Below are positions 8,975 to 20,608 of a stretch of 36,198 bases of DNA, piece after piece. The notes beneath the pieces were generated by a model. The model was not told the origin of the DNA. It ran no database searches and worked only from the letters and a program-made list of their open reading frames with translations. The DNA comes from Comamonadaceae bacterium (lineage in GTDB: Bacteria > Pseudomonadota > Gammaproteobacteria > Burkholderiales > Burkholderiaceae_C), in the NCBI GenBank assembly GCA_009996515.1, contig JAACZV010000030.1, positions 1-36,198 on the forward strand, in the 5' to 3' direction. Numbering within the stretch: position 1 is the first letter of the stretch; each line of letters starts with the position of its first letter. A program made the translations under genes and the position numbers.

Positions 8975-9334
8975 ATGTTGACCAAGAAAGAACAACGCCT
9001 GCGTCGCTCGCGCCAGACCCGCGCCCGCATTGCCCTGCAGCGCGTGGCCCGTCTGACGGTGTTCCGCTCCAACCTGCACATCTACGCCCAAGTCGTCTCG
9101 GAAGATGGCGACAAGGTGCTGGCCGCGGCCTCCACGGCCGAGAAGTCGATTCGCGAGCAGCTCAGCGGCAATGGCGGCAACGTCGCCGCCGCCACGCTGG
9201 TCGGCAAGCTGATCGCCGAGAAGGCCAAGGCTGCTGGCGTCGAGAAGGTCGCCTTCGACCGTGCAGGCTTCGCCTACCACGGCCGTGTCAAGGCACTGGC
9301 CGAAGCAGCCCGCGAAGCCGGTCTGCAGTTCTGA
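8975..9334 (+). CDS. rplR: 50S ribosomal protein L18
   Basis: The 119-residue product has the basic N-terminus ([19 protein letters not shown]) and the conserved C-terminal [20 protein letters not shown] of L18, which binds 5S rRNA with L5. The start follows TAAGGAGCCGCGCC. Length is typical. No anomalies. Confidence 0.98.
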   Translation: MLTKKEQRLRRSRQTRARIALQRVARLTVFRSNLHIYAQVVSEDGDKVLAAASTAEKSIREQLSGNGGNVAAATLVGKLIAEKAKAAGVEKVAFDRAGFAYHGRVKALAEAAREAGLQF

Positions 9335-9352
9335 CGCATCAAGGAATACGAA

Positions 9353-9874
9353 ATGGCAAAGTTTCAACCCCGCGGCGCTCAGGCTGAAGGCAACGACGAC
9401 GGCCTGAAGGAAAAGATGATCGCGGTCAACCGCGTGACCAAGGTTGTGAAGGGCGGTCGTACGCTGTCCTTCGCCGCTCTGACCGTGGTCGGTGACGGCG
9501 ATGGCCGCATCGGCATGGGCAAGGGCAAGGCCAAGGAAGTTCCCGTGGCCGTGCAGAAGGCCATGGAATCGGCCCGCCGCAACATGGTCAAGGTCCAGCT
9601 GAAGAACGGCACCATCCACCACAACGTGGTCGGCGAACACGGTGCTGCGCACGTCATCATGGCTCCGGCACCTGCCGGTACCGGCGTCATCGCCGGCGGC
9701 CCGATGCGCGCCGTCTTCGAAGTGATGGGCGTGACCGACATCGTGACCAAGAGCCACGGTTCGACCAACCCTTACAACATGGTCCGCGCCACGCTGGACG
9801 CTCTGAAGCGTTCCACGACGGCGTCGGAAGTCGCTGCCAAGCGCGGCAAGACGGTTGAAGAACTCTTCAACTGA
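9353..9874 (+). CDS. rpsE: 30S ribosomal protein S5
   Basis: The 173-residue protein has the double-stranded RNA-binding N-terminal domain ([20 protein letters not shown]) and C-terminal domain with [20 protein letters not shown]5 contributes to decoding accuracy and to the mRNA entry helicase site with S3 and S4. Length is normal. The start follows AAGGAATACGAA. rpmD begins 20 bp later. Confidence 0.98.
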   Translation: MAKFQPRGAQAEGNDDGLKEKMIAVNRVTKVVKGGRTLSFAALTVVGDGDGRIGMGKGKAKEVPVAVQKAMESARRNMVKVQLKNGTIHHNVVGEHGAAHVIMAPAPAGTGVIAGGPMRAVFEVMGVTDIVTKSHGSTNPYNMVRATLDALKRSTTASEVAAKRGKTVEELFN

Positions 9875-9894
9875 TCGCCCAAGCGGAGCACAAG

Positions 9895-10077
9895 ATGTCT
9901 GACAAGAAAACCGTGACGGTCAAGCTGGTGCGCAGCCCCATCGGCTGCCGCGCCTCGCACCGTGCCACCGTGGTCGGCCTGGGTCTGCGCAAGCTGAACA
10001 GCCAGTCCACGCTGGAAGACACGCCCGCCGTGCGCGGCATGATCAACAAGATCGCCTATCTGGTGCAGGTGCTGTAA
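9895..10077 (+). CDS. rpmD: 50S ribosomal protein L30
   Basis: The 60-residue product ([20 protein letters not shown], then [20 protein letters not shown]) is a full-length bacterial L30. It lies between rpsE and rplO, its canonical place in the spc operon. The start at 9895 follows AGCGGAGCACAAG. Confidence 0.97.
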   Translation: MSDKKTVTVKLVRSPIGCRASHRATVVGLGLRKLNSQSTLEDTPAVRGMINKIAYLVQVL

Positions 10078-10103
10078 GCGCCGCGCACATAGAGGACAAG
10101 ACG

Positions 10104-10535
10104 ATGGAACTCAACACGATCAAGCCCGCAGAGGGCGCCAAGCATGCCAAGCGCCGTGTCGGCCGTGGCATCGGCTCGGGCCTGGGCAAGACCGCAGGTC
10201 GCGGCCACAAGGGCCAGAAGTCCCGCGCTGGTGGCTATCACAAGGTGGGCTTCGAAGGCGGCCAGATGCCGCTGCAGCGTCGCCTGCCCAAGCGCGGCTT
10301 CAAGTCGCTGACGCTGAAGTACAACGCCGAGATCACGCTGACGGACCTGCAAGGCCTGGCCGGCGACGAGATCGACGTGTCGACGCTGAAGGCCGTCGGC
10401 CTGGTGCCGCAGCTGACCAAGTCGGTCAAGGTGATCCTGGCCGGCAAGATCGAACGCAAGGTCACGCTGAAGGGCGTGAACGCCACGAAGGGCGCCAAGG
10501 CGGCCATCGAGGCTGCGGGCGGCTCGGTCGCTTAA
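10104..10535 (+). CDS. rplO: 50S ribosomal protein L15
   Basis: The 143-residue protein begins [20 protein letters not shown] and has the glycine- and basic-rich N-terminal extension of L15 ([20 protein letters not shown]) that threads into 23S rRNA. L15 is a late 50S assembly protein. It lies 26 bp after rpmD and 26 bp before secY. Confidence 0.98.
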   Translation: MELNTIKPAEGAKHAKRRVGRGIGSGLGKTAGRGHKGQKSRAGGYHKVGFEGGQMPLQRRLPKRGFKSLTLKYNAEITLTDLQGLAGDEIDVSTLKAVGLVPQLTKSVKVILAGKIERKVTLKGVNATKGAKAAIEAAGGSVA

Positions 10536-10561
10536 TCCGGCGCACAAGGGACTGATCCAGC

Positions 10562-11872
10562 GTGGCTACCAACGCGAATCAGCTGGCCAAGAGCGGCAAG
10601 TTCGGTGACCTGCGTCGCCGGCTCGTCTTCCTGCTGCTGGCTCTGGTCGTCTACCGCATCGGGGCGCATATCCCCGTGCCCGGTATCGACCCGAACCAGC
10701 TGGCCCAATTCTTCAAGGGTCAGGCCGGTGGCATCCTGAGCCTGTTCAACATGTTCTCGGGCGGCGCGCTGTCGCGCTTCACCGTGTTCGCGTTGGGCAT
10801 CACGCCTTACATCTCGGCCTCCATCGTCATCCAGCTGATGACTTACGTCGTGCCGACGCTGGAGCAGCTGAAGAAGGAAGGCGAGGCGGGCCGCCGCAAG
10901 ATCACGCAGTACACCCGCTACGGCACGCTGGGCCTGGCTCTGTTCCAGAGTCTGTCCATTGCGCTGGCGCTGGAGGGATCTGCGGGCCTGGTGCTCAACC
11001 CCGGTTTCGGCTTCCGCCTGACGGCGGTGTCCAGCCTGGTGGCCGGCACGATGTTCCTGATGTGGCTGGGTGAGCAGATCACCGAGCGCGGCCTGGGCAA
11101 CGGCATCTCCATCCTGATCTTCGGCGGTATCGCCGCGGGTCTGCCGGGTGCCATCGGCGGGCTGTTCGAACTGGTGCGTACCGGTGCGATGGGCTACGGC
11201 TCGGCGCTCATCGTGATCGCGCTGGTGGTGCTGGTGACCTATGCCGTGGTCTATGTCGAACGTGGTCAACGCAAGATCCTCGTGAACTATGCGAAGCGCC
11301 AGGTCGGCAACAAGGTCTACGGTGGCCAGTCGTCGCACCTGCCGCTGAAGCTGAACATGTCGGGCGTGATCCCGCCGATCTTCGCGTCGTCCATCATCCT
11401 GCTGCCGACCACGGTGGTGAGCTGGTTCGCGACGGGTGACGGCCTGCGCTGGCTGAAGGACCTGGCCGCCATGGTCAGCCCGGGTCAGCCTATCTATGTG
11501 CTGCTGTACTCCGCTGCGATCGTCTTCTTCTGCTTCTTCTACACGGCGTTGGTGTTCAACAGCCGCGAGACGGCGGATAACCTGAAGAAGAGCGGCGCTT
11601 TCATCCCGGGCATCCGCCCGGGTGAGCAGACGGCCAAGCACATCGACAAGATCCTGTCCCGTCTGACGCTGGCTGGTGCGATCTACATCACGCTGGTCTG
11701 CCTGTTGCCCGAGTTCCTGACGCTGAAGTACAACGTCCCGTTCTACTTCGGTGGTACGTCCCTGTTGATCATCGTCGTCGTGACGATGGACTTCTGGGCC
11801 CAGGTGCAGAGCTACATCATGAGTCAGCAGTACGAATCACTGTTGAAGAAGGCCAGCTTCAAGCCCAACTGA
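10562..11872 (+). CDS. secY: Protein translocase subunit SecY
   Basis: The 436-residue protein is the ten-helix channel subunit of the SecYEG translocon. The first helix region ([20 protein letters not shown]), the plug/second-helix start after [20 protein letters not shown], and the cytoplasmic loop with [20 protein letters not shown] before the last helices are all recognisable. Length matches E. coli SecY (443). Translation starts at GTG 10562; no better ATG exists upstream. It is in the spc operon after rplO, as usual, linking ribosome and secretion machinery synthesis. Confidence 0.98.
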   Translation: MATNANQLAKSGKFGDLRRRLVFLLLALVVYRIGAHIPVPGIDPNQLAQFFKGQAGGILSLFNMFSGGALSRFTVFALGITPYISASIVIQLMTYVVPTLEQLKKEGEAGRRKITQYTRYGTLGLALFQSLSIALALEGSAGLVLNPGFGFRLTAVSSLVAGTMFLMWLGEQITERGLGNGISILIFGGIAAGLPGAIGGLFELVRTGAMGYGSALIVIALVVLVTYAVVYVERGQRKILVNYAKRQVGNKVYGGQSSHLPLKLNMSGVIPPIFASSIILLPTTVVSWFATGDGLRWLKDLAAMVSPGQPIYVLLYSAAIVFFCFFYTALVFNSRETADNLKKSGAFIPGIRPGEQTAKHIDKILSRLTLAGAIYITLVCLLPEFLTLKYNVPFYFGGTSLLIIVVVTMDFWAQVQSYIMSQQYESLLKKASFKPN

Positions 11873-11931
11873 GGGCGGCGAGCTGTTCGTTAACCAAGGT
11901 AATTGATTCAACCCACACCGAGACGTAGGTT

Positions 11932-12150
11932 ATGTCGAAAGACGACGTGATCCAGATGCAGGGCGAGATTCTTGAGAACTTGCCCAATGCAACGTTTCGA
12001 GTGAAGTTGGAGAACGGGCATGTCGTTCTCGGTCACATCTCCGGCAAGATGCGGATGCACTACATCCGCATCCTCCCCGGCGACAAGGTGACCGTGGAGC
12101 TGACGCCCTACGATTTGAGTCGTGCTCGCATCGTGTTCCGGGCGAAGTGA
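11932..12150 (+). CDS. infA: Translation initiation factor IF-1
   Basis: The 72-residue OB-fold protein ([20 protein letters not shown], then [20 protein letters not shown]) is a normal IF-1, which occupies the A site of the 30S subunit during initiation. The position between secY and rpmJ is the common arrangement in Burkholderiales; in E. coli infA lies elsewhere. The 59-bp gap from secY shows no clear terminator. Confidence 0.97.
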   Translation: MSKDDVIQMQGEILENLPNATFRVKLENGHVVLGHISGKMRMHYIRILPGDKVTVELTPYDLSRARIVFRAK

Positions 12151-12210
12151 GCTGTTTGAACCCCCGGGAACGCGTCAAGAGCGCATAAGAGTTAGGCCAA
12201 GGAGCAGACC

Positions 12211-12324
12211 ATGAAAGTTTCGGCATCCGTGAAGCAGATGTGCCGCAATTGCAAGATCATCCGCCGCAAGGGCGTGGTGCGTGTGATCTGCACCGACCCG
12301 CGCCACAAGCAGCGCCAGGGCTAA
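12211..12324 (+). CDS. rpmJ: 50S ribosomal protein L36 (zinc form)
   Basis: A 37-residue protein beginning [20 protein letters not shown]. Cys11, Cys14, Cys27 and His32 form the zinc site of the C+ type of L36. The start follows CCAAGGAGCAGACC, a strong ribosome binding site. It lies between infA and rpsM, as usual. The gene is short, but sequence and context make it certain. Confidence 0.97.
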   Translation: MKVSASVKQMCRNCKIIRRKGVVRVICTDPRHKQRQG

Positions 12325-12354
12325 TTGGCCGCACGACAGGACTAGAGGACCACC

Positions 12355-12720
12355 ATGGCACGTATTGCTGGTATCAACATTCCGCCGCAGAAGCACACTG
12401 AGATCGGTCTGACGTCGATCTACGGCATTGGCCGTACGACCGCCCAGAAGATCTGCACGAGCTGCGGCATCCCGTTCGACAAGAAGGTCAAGGACCTGAC
12501 CGACGGCGATCTCGAGAAGATCCGTGACGAGGTCAACAAGCTGACCATCGAAGGCGATCTGCGCCGTGAGCAGTCCATCAACATCAAGCGTCTGATGGAT
12601 CTGGGCTGCTACCGTGGCTTCCGTCACCGCCGTGGCCTGCCGATGCGCGGCCAGCGCACCCGCACGAACGCCCGCACCCGCAAGGGGCCGCGCAAGTCGG
12701 CTGCGACCGGCAAGAAGTAA
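12355..12720 (+). CDS. rpsM: 30S ribosomal protein S13
   Basis: The 121-residue product begins [20 protein letters not shown] and ends with the basic tail [20 protein letters not shown] that reaches P-site tRNA. It contacts L5 and S19 across the intersubunit bridge. Length is normal. It is the first gene of the alpha-type set, with rpsK 26 bp later. Confidence 0.98.
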   Translation: MARIAGINIPPQKHTEIGLTSIYGIGRTTAQKICTSCGIPFDKKVKDLTDGDLEKIRDEVNKLTIEGDLRREQSINIKRLMDLGCYRGFRHRRGLPMRGQRTRTNARTRKGPRKSAATGKK

Positions 12721-12746
12721 GCTGCCCGAACTGAAAGAAGGTCAAT

Positions 12747-13151
12747 ATGGCAAAGGCTCCCAACAATTCGGCGGCTCAACGCGTTCGCAAGAAGGTCCGC
12801 AAGAACGTTGCTGACGGCATTGCGCACGTCCACGCCTCGTTCAACAACACCATCATCACCATCACCGACCGCCAGGGCGGCGCCCTCTCCTGGGCTTCGT
12901 CCGGTGGCCAGGGCTTCAAGGGTTCGCGCAAGTCGACGCCCTTCGCAGCCCAGGTGGCGGCTGAAGTCGCCGGCCGTGCGGCTCAAGAGCAAGGCATCAA
13001 GAACCTGGACGTCAAGATCAAGGGCCCCGGCCCCGGTCGCGAGTCGTCGGTGCGCGCCCTGGCTGCTCTGGGCATCCGCATCAACTCGATCTCCGACGTG
13101 ACGCCGGTGCCGCACAACGGCTGCCGTCCGCAGAAGCGTCGTCGCATCTGA
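12747..13151 (+). CDS. rpsK: 30S ribosomal protein S11
   Basis: The 134-residue protein has the S11 core ([35 protein letters not shown]) and ends [15 protein letters not shown], the conserved C-terminus. S11 forms the platform near the mRNA exit with S7. Length is typical. A 225-bp gap with promoter and hairpin separates it from rpsD, an unusual break within the alpha operon. Confidence 0.98.
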   Translation: MAKAPNNSAAQRVRKKVRKNVADGIAHVHASFNNTIITITDRQGGALSWASSGGQGFKGSRKSTPFAAQVAAEVAGRAAQEQGIKNLDVKIKGPGPGRESSVRALAALGIRINSISDVTPVPHNGCRPQKRRRI

Positions 13152-13178
13152 TTCCGATCACTGTCAGGTGACAGGGAT

Positions 13179-13207
13179 TTTGCAGATTCGGATGACGGTG
13201 CGATAAT
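13179..13207 (+). promoter_or_regulatory. Candidate promoter for rpsD-rpoA-rplQ
   Basis: TTTGCA at 13179-13184 and GATAAT at 13202-13207 are 17 bases apart; the -10 matches the consensus at five of six positions. It lies between rpsK and rpsD. A small stem CTGTC/GACAG with a 4-base loop overlaps its upstream edge and could weaken read-through from rpsK. The likely transcript would start near 13214 and carry a leader of about 160 nt. Confidence 0.55.
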
Positions 13208-13220
13208 CGCGCGTTTTCCC

Positions 13221-13255
13221 GAAGCCGGCGGGCACTCAGGTGCCGCGCCGGCTTC
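13221..13255 (+). promoter_or_regulatory. Long hairpin in the rpsD leader
   Basis: GAAGCCGGCG at 13221-13230 pairs perfectly with CGCCGGCTTC at 13246-13255, and an inner GGCAC/GTGCC stem closes a TCAG loop, with one bulged G. No U-tract follows, so simple termination is unlikely. Its place just after the expected transcription start suggests a leader structure, perhaps an S4 autoregulatory site. That role is inference from position only. Confidence 0.55.
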
Positions 13256-13376
13256 AGTCTTGAGCCGGCTCCATTGCGGCGCCGACTCATAAGCCCACCG
13301 TCCAAGCCCACAACAACACCGGCTGGACTCGCGCCAAGGCATTCCCTCGGCGTCAGATTGAACAAGGACACGCAAA

Positions 13377-14000
<624 letters not shown>

Positions 14001-14011
14001 TGTTTCCCCCC

Positions 14012-14046
14012 GCCGATCGCGCCCACACGGGCGCGGTCGGCGTTTC
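14012..14046 (+). terminator. Hairpin between rpsD and rpoA
   Basis: A 13-bp stem (GCCGATCGCGCCC at 14012-14024 with GGGCGCGGTCGGC at 14029-14041, one G-U pair) closes a 4-base loop and is followed by GTTTCC. It resembles a partial terminator or attenuator that would set the ratio of rpsD to rpoA transcripts. The U-run is short. Confidence 0.55.
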
Positions 14047-14138
14047 CTCGTCCGGGCTACAAGCCCTTCGCAGGCTCTGCCCGGCTGGTCCTCAGCCTTA
14101 TCGGTGTAACGAACCGAGGGTATTGAAAGAAAGACCTC

Positions 14139-15128
14139 ATGCAAACCAACTTGCTCAAACCCAAGTCCATCAACGTGGAGCCCCTGGGCGGTCATCGCGC
14201 CAAGGTCACGCTGGAGCCGTTCGAACGCGGCTACGGCCACACCCTGGGCAATGCCCTGCGCCGTGTGCTGCTCTCGTCGATGGTGGGTTATGCGCCGACG
14301 GAAGTGACGATCGCCGGCGTGCTGCACGAGTACTCGGCCATCGACGGCGTGCAAGAGGACGTGGTTCACATCATGCTGAACCTCAAGGGCGTCGTCTTCC
14401 GCCTGCACAACCGTGAGGAAGTGACCCTGGTCCTGCGCAAGGAAGGCGAAGGCCCCGTCACCGCGGCCGACATCCAGACCCCGCACGACGTCGAGATCAT
14501 CAACCCCGAGCACGTCATCGCCCACCTGTCGCAAGGCGGCAAGCTGGACATGCAGATCAAGGTCGAGAAGGGCCGTGGCTATGTGCCCGGCACGATGCGC
14601 CGCTTCGGCGACGAGCCGACCAAGAGCATCGGCCGCATCGTCCTGGACGCCTCGTTCTCGCCCGTCAAGCGCGTCAGCTACGCCGTCGAGAACGCCCGCG
14701 TCGAGCAGCGTACCGACCTGGACAAGCTGGTCATGGAGATCGAGACCAACGGCGCCATTTCGCCCGAGGAAGCGATTCGTGCCTCCGCCAAGATCCTGGT
14801 GGAACAGCTCGCCGTGTTCGCCCAGCTGCAGGGTACTGACCTGGTCGACGCCTTCGACCAGCCGGCCCAGCGGTCCAGCAGCTTCGACCCCATCCTGCTG
14901 CGTCCGGTCGACGAACTCGAGCTCACCGTGCGTTCGGCCAACTGCCTGAAGGCCGAGAACATCTACTACATTGGCGACCTGATCCAGCGTACCGAGACCG
15001 AGCTGCTGAAGACCCCCAACCTGGGTCGCAAGTCGCTCAATGAAATCAAGGAAGTCCTCGCTTCGCGCGGGCTGACCTTGGGCGCACGTCTCGAGAACTG
15101 GCCTCCCCAAGGTCTCGACAAGCGTTGA
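14139..15128 (+). CDS. rpoA: RNA polymerase alpha subunit
   Basis: The 329-residue product is full-length alpha. The N-terminal dimerisation domain (about 1-235; [20 protein letters not shown] is the assembly motif) is joined by a linker to the C-terminal domain (about 250-329; [20 protein letters not shown]), which binds UP elements and activators. It lies between rpsD and rplQ, its normal place in Proteobacteria, with hairpins on both sides. The ATG at 14139 follows GAAAGAAAGACCTC. Confidence 0.98.
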   Translation: MQTNLLKPKSINVEPLGGHRAKVTLEPFERGYGHTLGNALRRVLLSSMVGYAPTEVTIAGVLHEYSAIDGVQEDVVHIMLNLKGVVFRLHNREEVTLVLRKEGEGPVTAADIQTPHDVEIINPEHVIAHLSQGGKLDMQIKVEKGRGYVPGTMRRFGDEPTKSIGRIVLDASFSPVKRVSYAVENARVEQRTDLDKLVMEIETNGAISPEEAIRASAKILVEQLAVFAQLQGTDLVDAFDQPAQRSSSFDPILLRPVDELELTVRSANCLKAENIYYIGDLIQRTETELLKTPNLGRKSLNEIKEVLASRGLTLGARLENWPPQGLDKR

Positions 15129-15137
15129 TTTTTAGAA

Positions 15138-15196
15138 GGGTGGCGCGCTGACCAACGCCACCCGGTGCACCCGGCAGTACCTGACACGGCTGCCGG
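15138..15196 (+). other. Two consecutive hairpins between rpoA and rplQ
   Basis: GGGTGGCG at 15138-15145 pairs with CGCCACCC at 15156-15163, and CCGGCAG at 15171-15177 pairs with CTGCCGG at 15190-15196. Neither is followed by a U-tract. They may be mRNA processing or stability elements between the highly translated neighbours. Pairing is seen; function is unknown. Confidence 0.5.
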
Positions 15197-15223
15197 CATT
15201 AATGAAGTGAAAGGAAAAGCACC

Positions 15224-15613
15224 ATGCGTCACCGTAACGGCCTCCGCAAACTCAACCGCACCAGCGCCCACCGCGCTGCGATGCTGCGCAACATGTGCGT
15301 GTCGCTGCTGCAGCACGAAGCCATCAAGACCACGGTCCCCAAGGCCAAGGAACTGCGCAAGGTGGTCGAGCCCCTGATCACGCTGGCCAAGGAGCCCACG
15401 CTGGCCAACCGCCGCCTGGCTTTCGACCGCCTGCGCGACCGCGACATCGTCACCAAGCTCTTCAACGAACTGGGCCCGCGCTTCAAGGCCCGTCCGGGCG
15501 GCTACACCCGCATCCTGAAGATGGGCTTCCGCGTCGGCGACAACGCGCCCATGGCCTTCGTCGAGCTGGTGGATCGCGCCGAGGGCGAGACCGAAGCCGC
15601 TGCCGCCGAATAA
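15224..15613 (+). CDS. rplQ: 50S ribosomal protein L17
   Basis: The 129-residue protein begins [20 protein letters not shown], the diagnostic L17 N-terminus. L17 lies near the tunnel exit. The start follows AAAGGAAAAGCACC. It ends the ribosomal cluster: a strong terminator begins about 20 bp after the stop. Length is normal for betaproteobacteria. Confidence 0.98.
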   Translation: MRHRNGLRKLNRTSAHRAAMLRNMCVSLLQHEAIKTTVPKAKELRKVVEPLITLAKEPTLANRRLAFDRLRDRDIVTKLFNELGPRFKARPGGYTRILKMGFRVGDNAPMAFVELVDRAEGETEAAAAE

Positions 15614-15633
15614 GCTCGGCCTGCGCTGAACCG

Positions 15634-15661
15634 AAAAGCCCGCCCCGTGCGGGCTTTTTTC
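15634..15661 (+). terminator. Intrinsic terminator of the alpha operon
   Basis: AAAAGCCCGC pairs with GCGGGCTTTT around the loop CCCGT, and six T residues end at 15660. It is a textbook Rho-independent terminator. The same stem-loop core occurs again after the tRNA at 23161-23183. Confidence 0.92.
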
Positions 15662-15800
15662 ATGCCAGGCTGCACGCATGCTGGCTGCGTGCCTGGCCGC
15701 GTCTGGGCGCTGCCGACTCCCGCCAGCAGCAGCGAACGGCGTCGACGCAGGCTTTGGATGCGGACCCGGAGCAGGTCTCGCGATTAATTCGCGAGAAAAC

Positions 15801-15830
15801 TTGCTAGGACTTCAAAAACTGTTGTATACT
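15801..15830 (+). promoter_or_regulatory. Promoter of the initiator tRNA gene
   Basis: TTGCTA at 15801-15806 and TATACT at 15825-15830, 18 bases apart, lie 12 bp before the first tRNA base. The -10 matches at five of six positions. Position and strength fit a stable RNA promoter. Confidence 0.65.
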
Positions 15831-15842
15831 GCTAGCTTCAGT

Positions 15843-17486
<1,644 letters not shown>

Positions 17487-17609
17487 GGCGTGCGGTCTGG
17501 GCTTGTTCCGCCAGCGCGTCTTGCACCAGCCGGCGCGCCAGTAGCTTGATGAGCTGGTGGCGAGCTGCGGCCTGCAGATCGGTCGGCGGCGTGTGCATGG
17601 TACGGGGCC

Positions 17610-17801
17610 TCAGGTGCGCGGTTCGCGCTTCAGGCGGCGGGCGTAAACGGCGGCACGGCGCGCGCGCGACGTGAGCCCGTCTCGCAGCCTCAGGCGAGCC
17701 AGGTGACGGCGCAGACGGATCAAGTTGATCTCGACCGAGAAGGCCCGGATGGGGGTGAAGTCACCCATTGCTGCGACGCGGCGGTTTTCCTGGTTTTTCA
17801 T
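17610..17801 (-). CDS. Small basic protein of unknown function
   Basis: Taken from the ATG at 17801, the product has 63 residues, begins MKNQENRRVAAMGDFTPIRA and is very arginine-rich (RLRRHLARLRLRDG, RARRAAVYARRLKREPRT). A GTG at 17834 would extend it by 11 residues to near the previous stop; an ATG at residue 12 would shorten it. No start has a clear binding site. The charge suggests nucleic-acid contact, but no fold is recognised. It stands in line with the other minus-strand genes of the element. Confidence 0.5.
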   Translation of the reverse strand: MKNQENRRVAAMGDFTPIRAFSVEINLIRLRRHLARLRLRDGLTSRARRAAVYARRLKREPRT

Positions 17802-17837
17802 AGGGGTGAAGGGGCTTGGTTGCACTGGTTGCACGGC

Positions 17838-18353
17838 TCAGTTCACCCGAGCGAACCACATGATTTCGTCGCGGATCAACTGGCTCGTGGCGCTGGTTTC
17901 GCTGCTGGTTTCGGCAGCTGGAATGCCTGCATGCGGAGGCTGCAGTGGGTACGTTTGGACCCCCGGGGCGGGGTCATTTGCCGTTCCGAACTCACCGATC
18001 TGCCCCAGCTTCGCCAGCTGGCGTTCGGCTTTGTCCAGCCGTTCCAGCAGGTTGCGAGCGATGTGTGCCTGAAGCACCGCGTCGTTGTGCGCCTGCGTGT
18101 GCACCAGCGATTGCCCCCATCGCGTGGCGTAGAAGAGGGCGAGCAGTGCCGCGCGTGGCGCGCAGTCTGCCGCTACCCAGCGTTCGACGGTACGGACGTG
18201 GACCCCGAGCACTTTGGCGACAACAGACAAGGAAGGGGTGCCGATGTCTTCGAGCATGGCGTTCAGCGACGGCGTATGTCTGGGCAGCAGCACGAGGAAG
18301 TTCTTCCGAGGCGTCACCTGGCCGTTCCTTTTGAGAAGCGTCTTCTTGCTCAT
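17838..18353 (-). CDS. Helix-turn-helix protein following the replication gene
   Basis: The 171-residue protein has a helix-turn-helix segment at about 41-61 (SLSVVAKVLGVHVRTVERWV), a helical heptad-like stretch at about 95-118 (ARNLLERLDKAERQLAKLG) suited to dimerisation, and a Pro/Thr/Ser-rich tail. The start at 18353 is two bases after the rep stop, so the genes are probably cotranslated; an in-frame upstream extension into rep is rejected. Likely a DNA-binding regulator or replication accessory protein of the element. No family name can be given. Confidence 0.75.
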   Translation of the reverse strand: MSKKTLLKRNGQVTPRKNFLVLLPRHTPSLNAMLEDIGTPSLSVVAKVLGVHVRTVERWVAADCAPRAALLALFYATRWGQSLVHTQAHNDAVLQAHIARNLLERLDKAERQLAKLGQIGEFGTANDPAPGVQTYPLQPPHAGIPAAETSSETSATSQLIRDEIMWFARVN

Positions 18354-18355
18354 GG

Positions 18356-20002
18356 TTATGCGTGCTCCCCGGTCGAAGTTCTTGCTTCTCCCAGCCCGCG
18401 CGCTACGCTGCGCGCCGGCTGATCTCCAATGGCCTTGTCCTGTACCGGGTAGCGGTGCCCGGTGCGGGACACCTCTTCTGCCTCTCTGGCATCCCCCCAA
18501 ACCCTCACCCCTTCGGGCAGTGCGTCCGGGAAAAGTCCTTTTAGATCAAGGCTTGCGGAGTTATTGATTCGAGTCCAAGAGGGGCAAGGCCCCTCGCTCA
18601 CGCTCACCCCGGCCGCGCTCGCGGCACTGGTTTTCGGCCGCGGCTCGATGCGCCATGTGTCGCAGCGCGTGGTGATCTGAAGGGAGCCGCCCAGGTCGCC
18701 GCCCTCAACTCGCAGCCCCTGCACGGCCTTCGTCGTCTCTCCCCGGTAGCGGGTGCTGGGCCGTTCGCTGTACTCCACGGCCAGGCGCAGGCCGTGGGCC
18801 TCGGTGGTCGCCAGCCAGGCGGCGTAGTCGTTCGCCTTGCAAGCCGCGTGCAGTGCCGGCAGGGCCTCGCCAGGCAGCGTTTCGCCTGCCACGCGGTAGA
18901 ACTCGCGAGCCGGGGTGATGGGCGGCACGCCGAAAAACTGGAACTGCCGGATGTTCCAGACACGCGCCCAGGCCACCTGTCGGACCGCGGCGCTGCGGCC
19001 GCCCTCGTTGCTCTCGGTGTCGCCGTCCACGCCATGCCCGTCGATGCTCTTCGACACGTACTTCGCGACGTAGCCGGCGGCGCTGCCCTTGGCTGAGTCG
19101 ATGCGCTCGACGGTGAAGCGTCGCTTCAGGGCGCCGGGCTCGCTAGGGCTGTCGCGCAGGGCGTAGTCGCGCATCAGCGCGATGAACGGCTCGGCCTGGT
19201 CGGCCGGCGTGAAAGCCAACACGTGCCAATGGGGGCAGGCGTCGTGATGAGGTTCCACCACACGCAAGCCGTAGGGGCGCAGGCCTTCGTGAGCTGCAGC
19301 ACGCAGCGCGCGGCCCCAGACGCGGCACAGGTAGCGATGGGCCCGGGTCGGGAACCAGCGGCCGTCATAGGCCGGGTTGGGGGCGCCCGATTTCCGCTGC
19401 CGCGGGTGCATGCGGCTCGGGCAGGTCAGGGTGAGGAACAGCCCGACGTGGCCGCGCGCGGTGGCGCTGGCCTCGATGCCCTTGATTCGCGCCATGAGGG
19501 CGCTACGGCGGTGGGTCGGGTTGGCGAGGCTGGCTTCTACCAGCTCAGGCATGGGCACCGCCTCGCCGGTGGTCTGGTTGATGGCTTCTAGCGCGGCCAT
19601 CTGCTCGGCCAGGCGCTCGGCGTGGCGCTGGTGGCGGCGCAAGGCCTTGTCGGACACGTAGGGCGATGCGTGGGCGTGCACGGCGCCGCGCTGGATCGCG
19701 GTCAACTCGACGGCCTTGAAGCGGTAGCGCAGCGCTCGGCGCCAGAAGCCGGCGTCGCACATGCGGTTCACGCGCTCGGCCAGCGCGGCCTTGTTGGGCA
19801 TACGGATGGCGTGGCGCTTGGCGATGGCGCGCAGGCTGCGCAGCACGGCCGCATCTGCTGTGCCGTTGCGCTCCCACAGGTCGGCCAGGCGACGCACAGC
19901 GCCGGCCGCCTTTTCTGCTTGCTCGCGAATGTCGGCGTCGGCCAAGTCGAAGCGCTCGGCCAGGTGCGCCAGGTGGGGCGGGGTGGTCGGCGCTGCACTC
20001 AT
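18356..20002 (-). CDS. HUH-type replication endonuclease, phage P2 gpA-like
   Basis: The 548-residue protein has the three rolling-circle motifs in order: FLTLTCPSRMHP at about 189-200, the metal-binding HUH motif PHWHVLAF with His258 and His260, and the two-tyrosine motif YVAKYVSKSIDG with Tyr311 and Tyr315. The paired tyrosines three residues apart match the P2 gene A / phi X174 A type (Phage_GPA family), which nicks one strand, stays covalently bound and can religate processively. The N-terminal 180 residues are helical and Ala/Arg-rich; the C-terminal 150 look weakly conserved. The start at 20002 overlaps the previous stop (ATGA), giving coupling. Implies the element can replicate after excision. 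Confidence 0.9.
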   Translation of the reverse strand: MSAAPTTPPHLAHLAERFDLADADIREQAEKAAGAVRRLADLWERNGTADAAVLRSLRAIAKRHAIRMPNKAALAERVNRMCDAGFWRRALRYRFKAVELTAIQRGAVHAHASPYVSDKALRRHQRHAERLAEQMAALEAINQTTGEAVPMPELVEASLANPTHRRSALMARIKGIEASATARGHVGLFLTLTCPSRMHPRQRKSGAPNPAYDGRWFPTRAHRYLCRVWGRALRAAAHEGLRPYGLRVVEPHHDACPHWHVLAFTPADQAEPFIALMRDYALRDSPSEPGALKRRFTVERIDSAKGSAAGYVAKYVSKSIDGHGVDGDTESNEGGRSAAVRQVAWARVWNIRQFQFFGVPPITPAREFYRVAGETLPGEALPALHAACKANDYAAWLATTEAHGLRLAVEYSERPSTRYRGETTKAVQGLRVEGGDLGGSLQITTRCDTWRIEPRPKTSAASAAGVSVSEGPCPSWTRINNSASLDLKGLFPDALPEGVRVWGDAREAEEVSRTGHRYPVQDKAIGDQPARSVARGLGEARTSTGEHA

Positions 20003-20232
20003 GCTTGTGCCCCAGCGCTCTCCGCGGCGTCGGCCGCGGCCAAGATGCCGGCGGCGACTTGGCGGGCCTCCGCGGGCGTCAGGCGGCACCGGGCGGACAG
20101 GCACTGAGCCGAGAGGTTCACCCACACGGCGGCGTCAGGCGCATCGCCCGGTTCGTCGGCGACCATGCGGTAGATGCGAAGCTCGCCGGCCCCGAACGAC
20201 GGCTGAACTCGGGCGGTCTCACTGGGCGACAT
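19999..20232 (-). CDS. Small protein translationally coupled to rep
   Basis: A 77-residue product beginning MSPSETARVQPSFGAGELRI, with a helical Ala-rich C-terminus (LTPAEARQVAAGILAAADAA). Its stop overlaps the rep start by four bases, and its own start overlaps the preceding gene by 14 bases. No known domain is recognised. The tight overlaps suggest a real gene in a rep operon, possibly controlling rep expression. Confidence 0.65.
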   Translation of the reverse strand: MSPSETARVQPSFGAGELRIYRMVADEPGDAPDAAVWVNLSAQCLSARCRLTPAEARQVAAGILAAADAAESAGAQA

Positions 20233-20545
20233 GGCTACCCCCGAGAGAGCTGGCGTAGTGAAAGGCTCGCAGCTCGACGCGAACGGCCGTCAGGTCGATC
20301 AGGTCTTGAGCCAGCGCCGCGGCCTGATCCTCGGCGAGGCGCATCGCGCCATCGACGTTGGGACAGGTCTTGAAGGAGGCGTGCAGCAGGTCCAGGCTGC
20401 GCAGGTAGGCCCGATAGTCGGGCAACCACAGCACGCAGGGCATGGGAGGCAGCTTGTGGGTCTGCTTACCGGCGGCGTTCACGGTGCCCAGGAGGGCGAA
20501 GAGAGGCGCGGCCCATGCGGCGGCCTCAGCTTGAAAGCTTTTCAT
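20219..20545 (-). CDS. Hypothetical protein in the rep operon
   Basis: The 108-residue ORF begins MKSFQAEAAAWAAPLFALLG and has a good ribosome binding site (CCGGAGATCGCC) before the ATG at 20545. The middle (MPCVLWLPDYRAYLRSLDLL) could be a strand-helix unit, and the C-terminal part is helical. No signal peptide or known motif is certain. It is the first gene of the short run that leads into rep. Confidence 0.65.
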   Translation of the reverse strand: MKSFQAEAAAWAAPLFALLGTVNAAGKQTHKLPPMPCVLWLPDYRAYLRSLDLLHASFKTCPNVDGAMRLAEDQAAALAQDLIDLTAVRVELRAFHYASSLGGSHVAQ

Positions 20546-20608
20546 GGCGATCTCCGGGTTGGGAGCGGAGGGCCGGCCGCGGCGGTGAGCCGGCGCCCCG
20601 CGAGGGGG

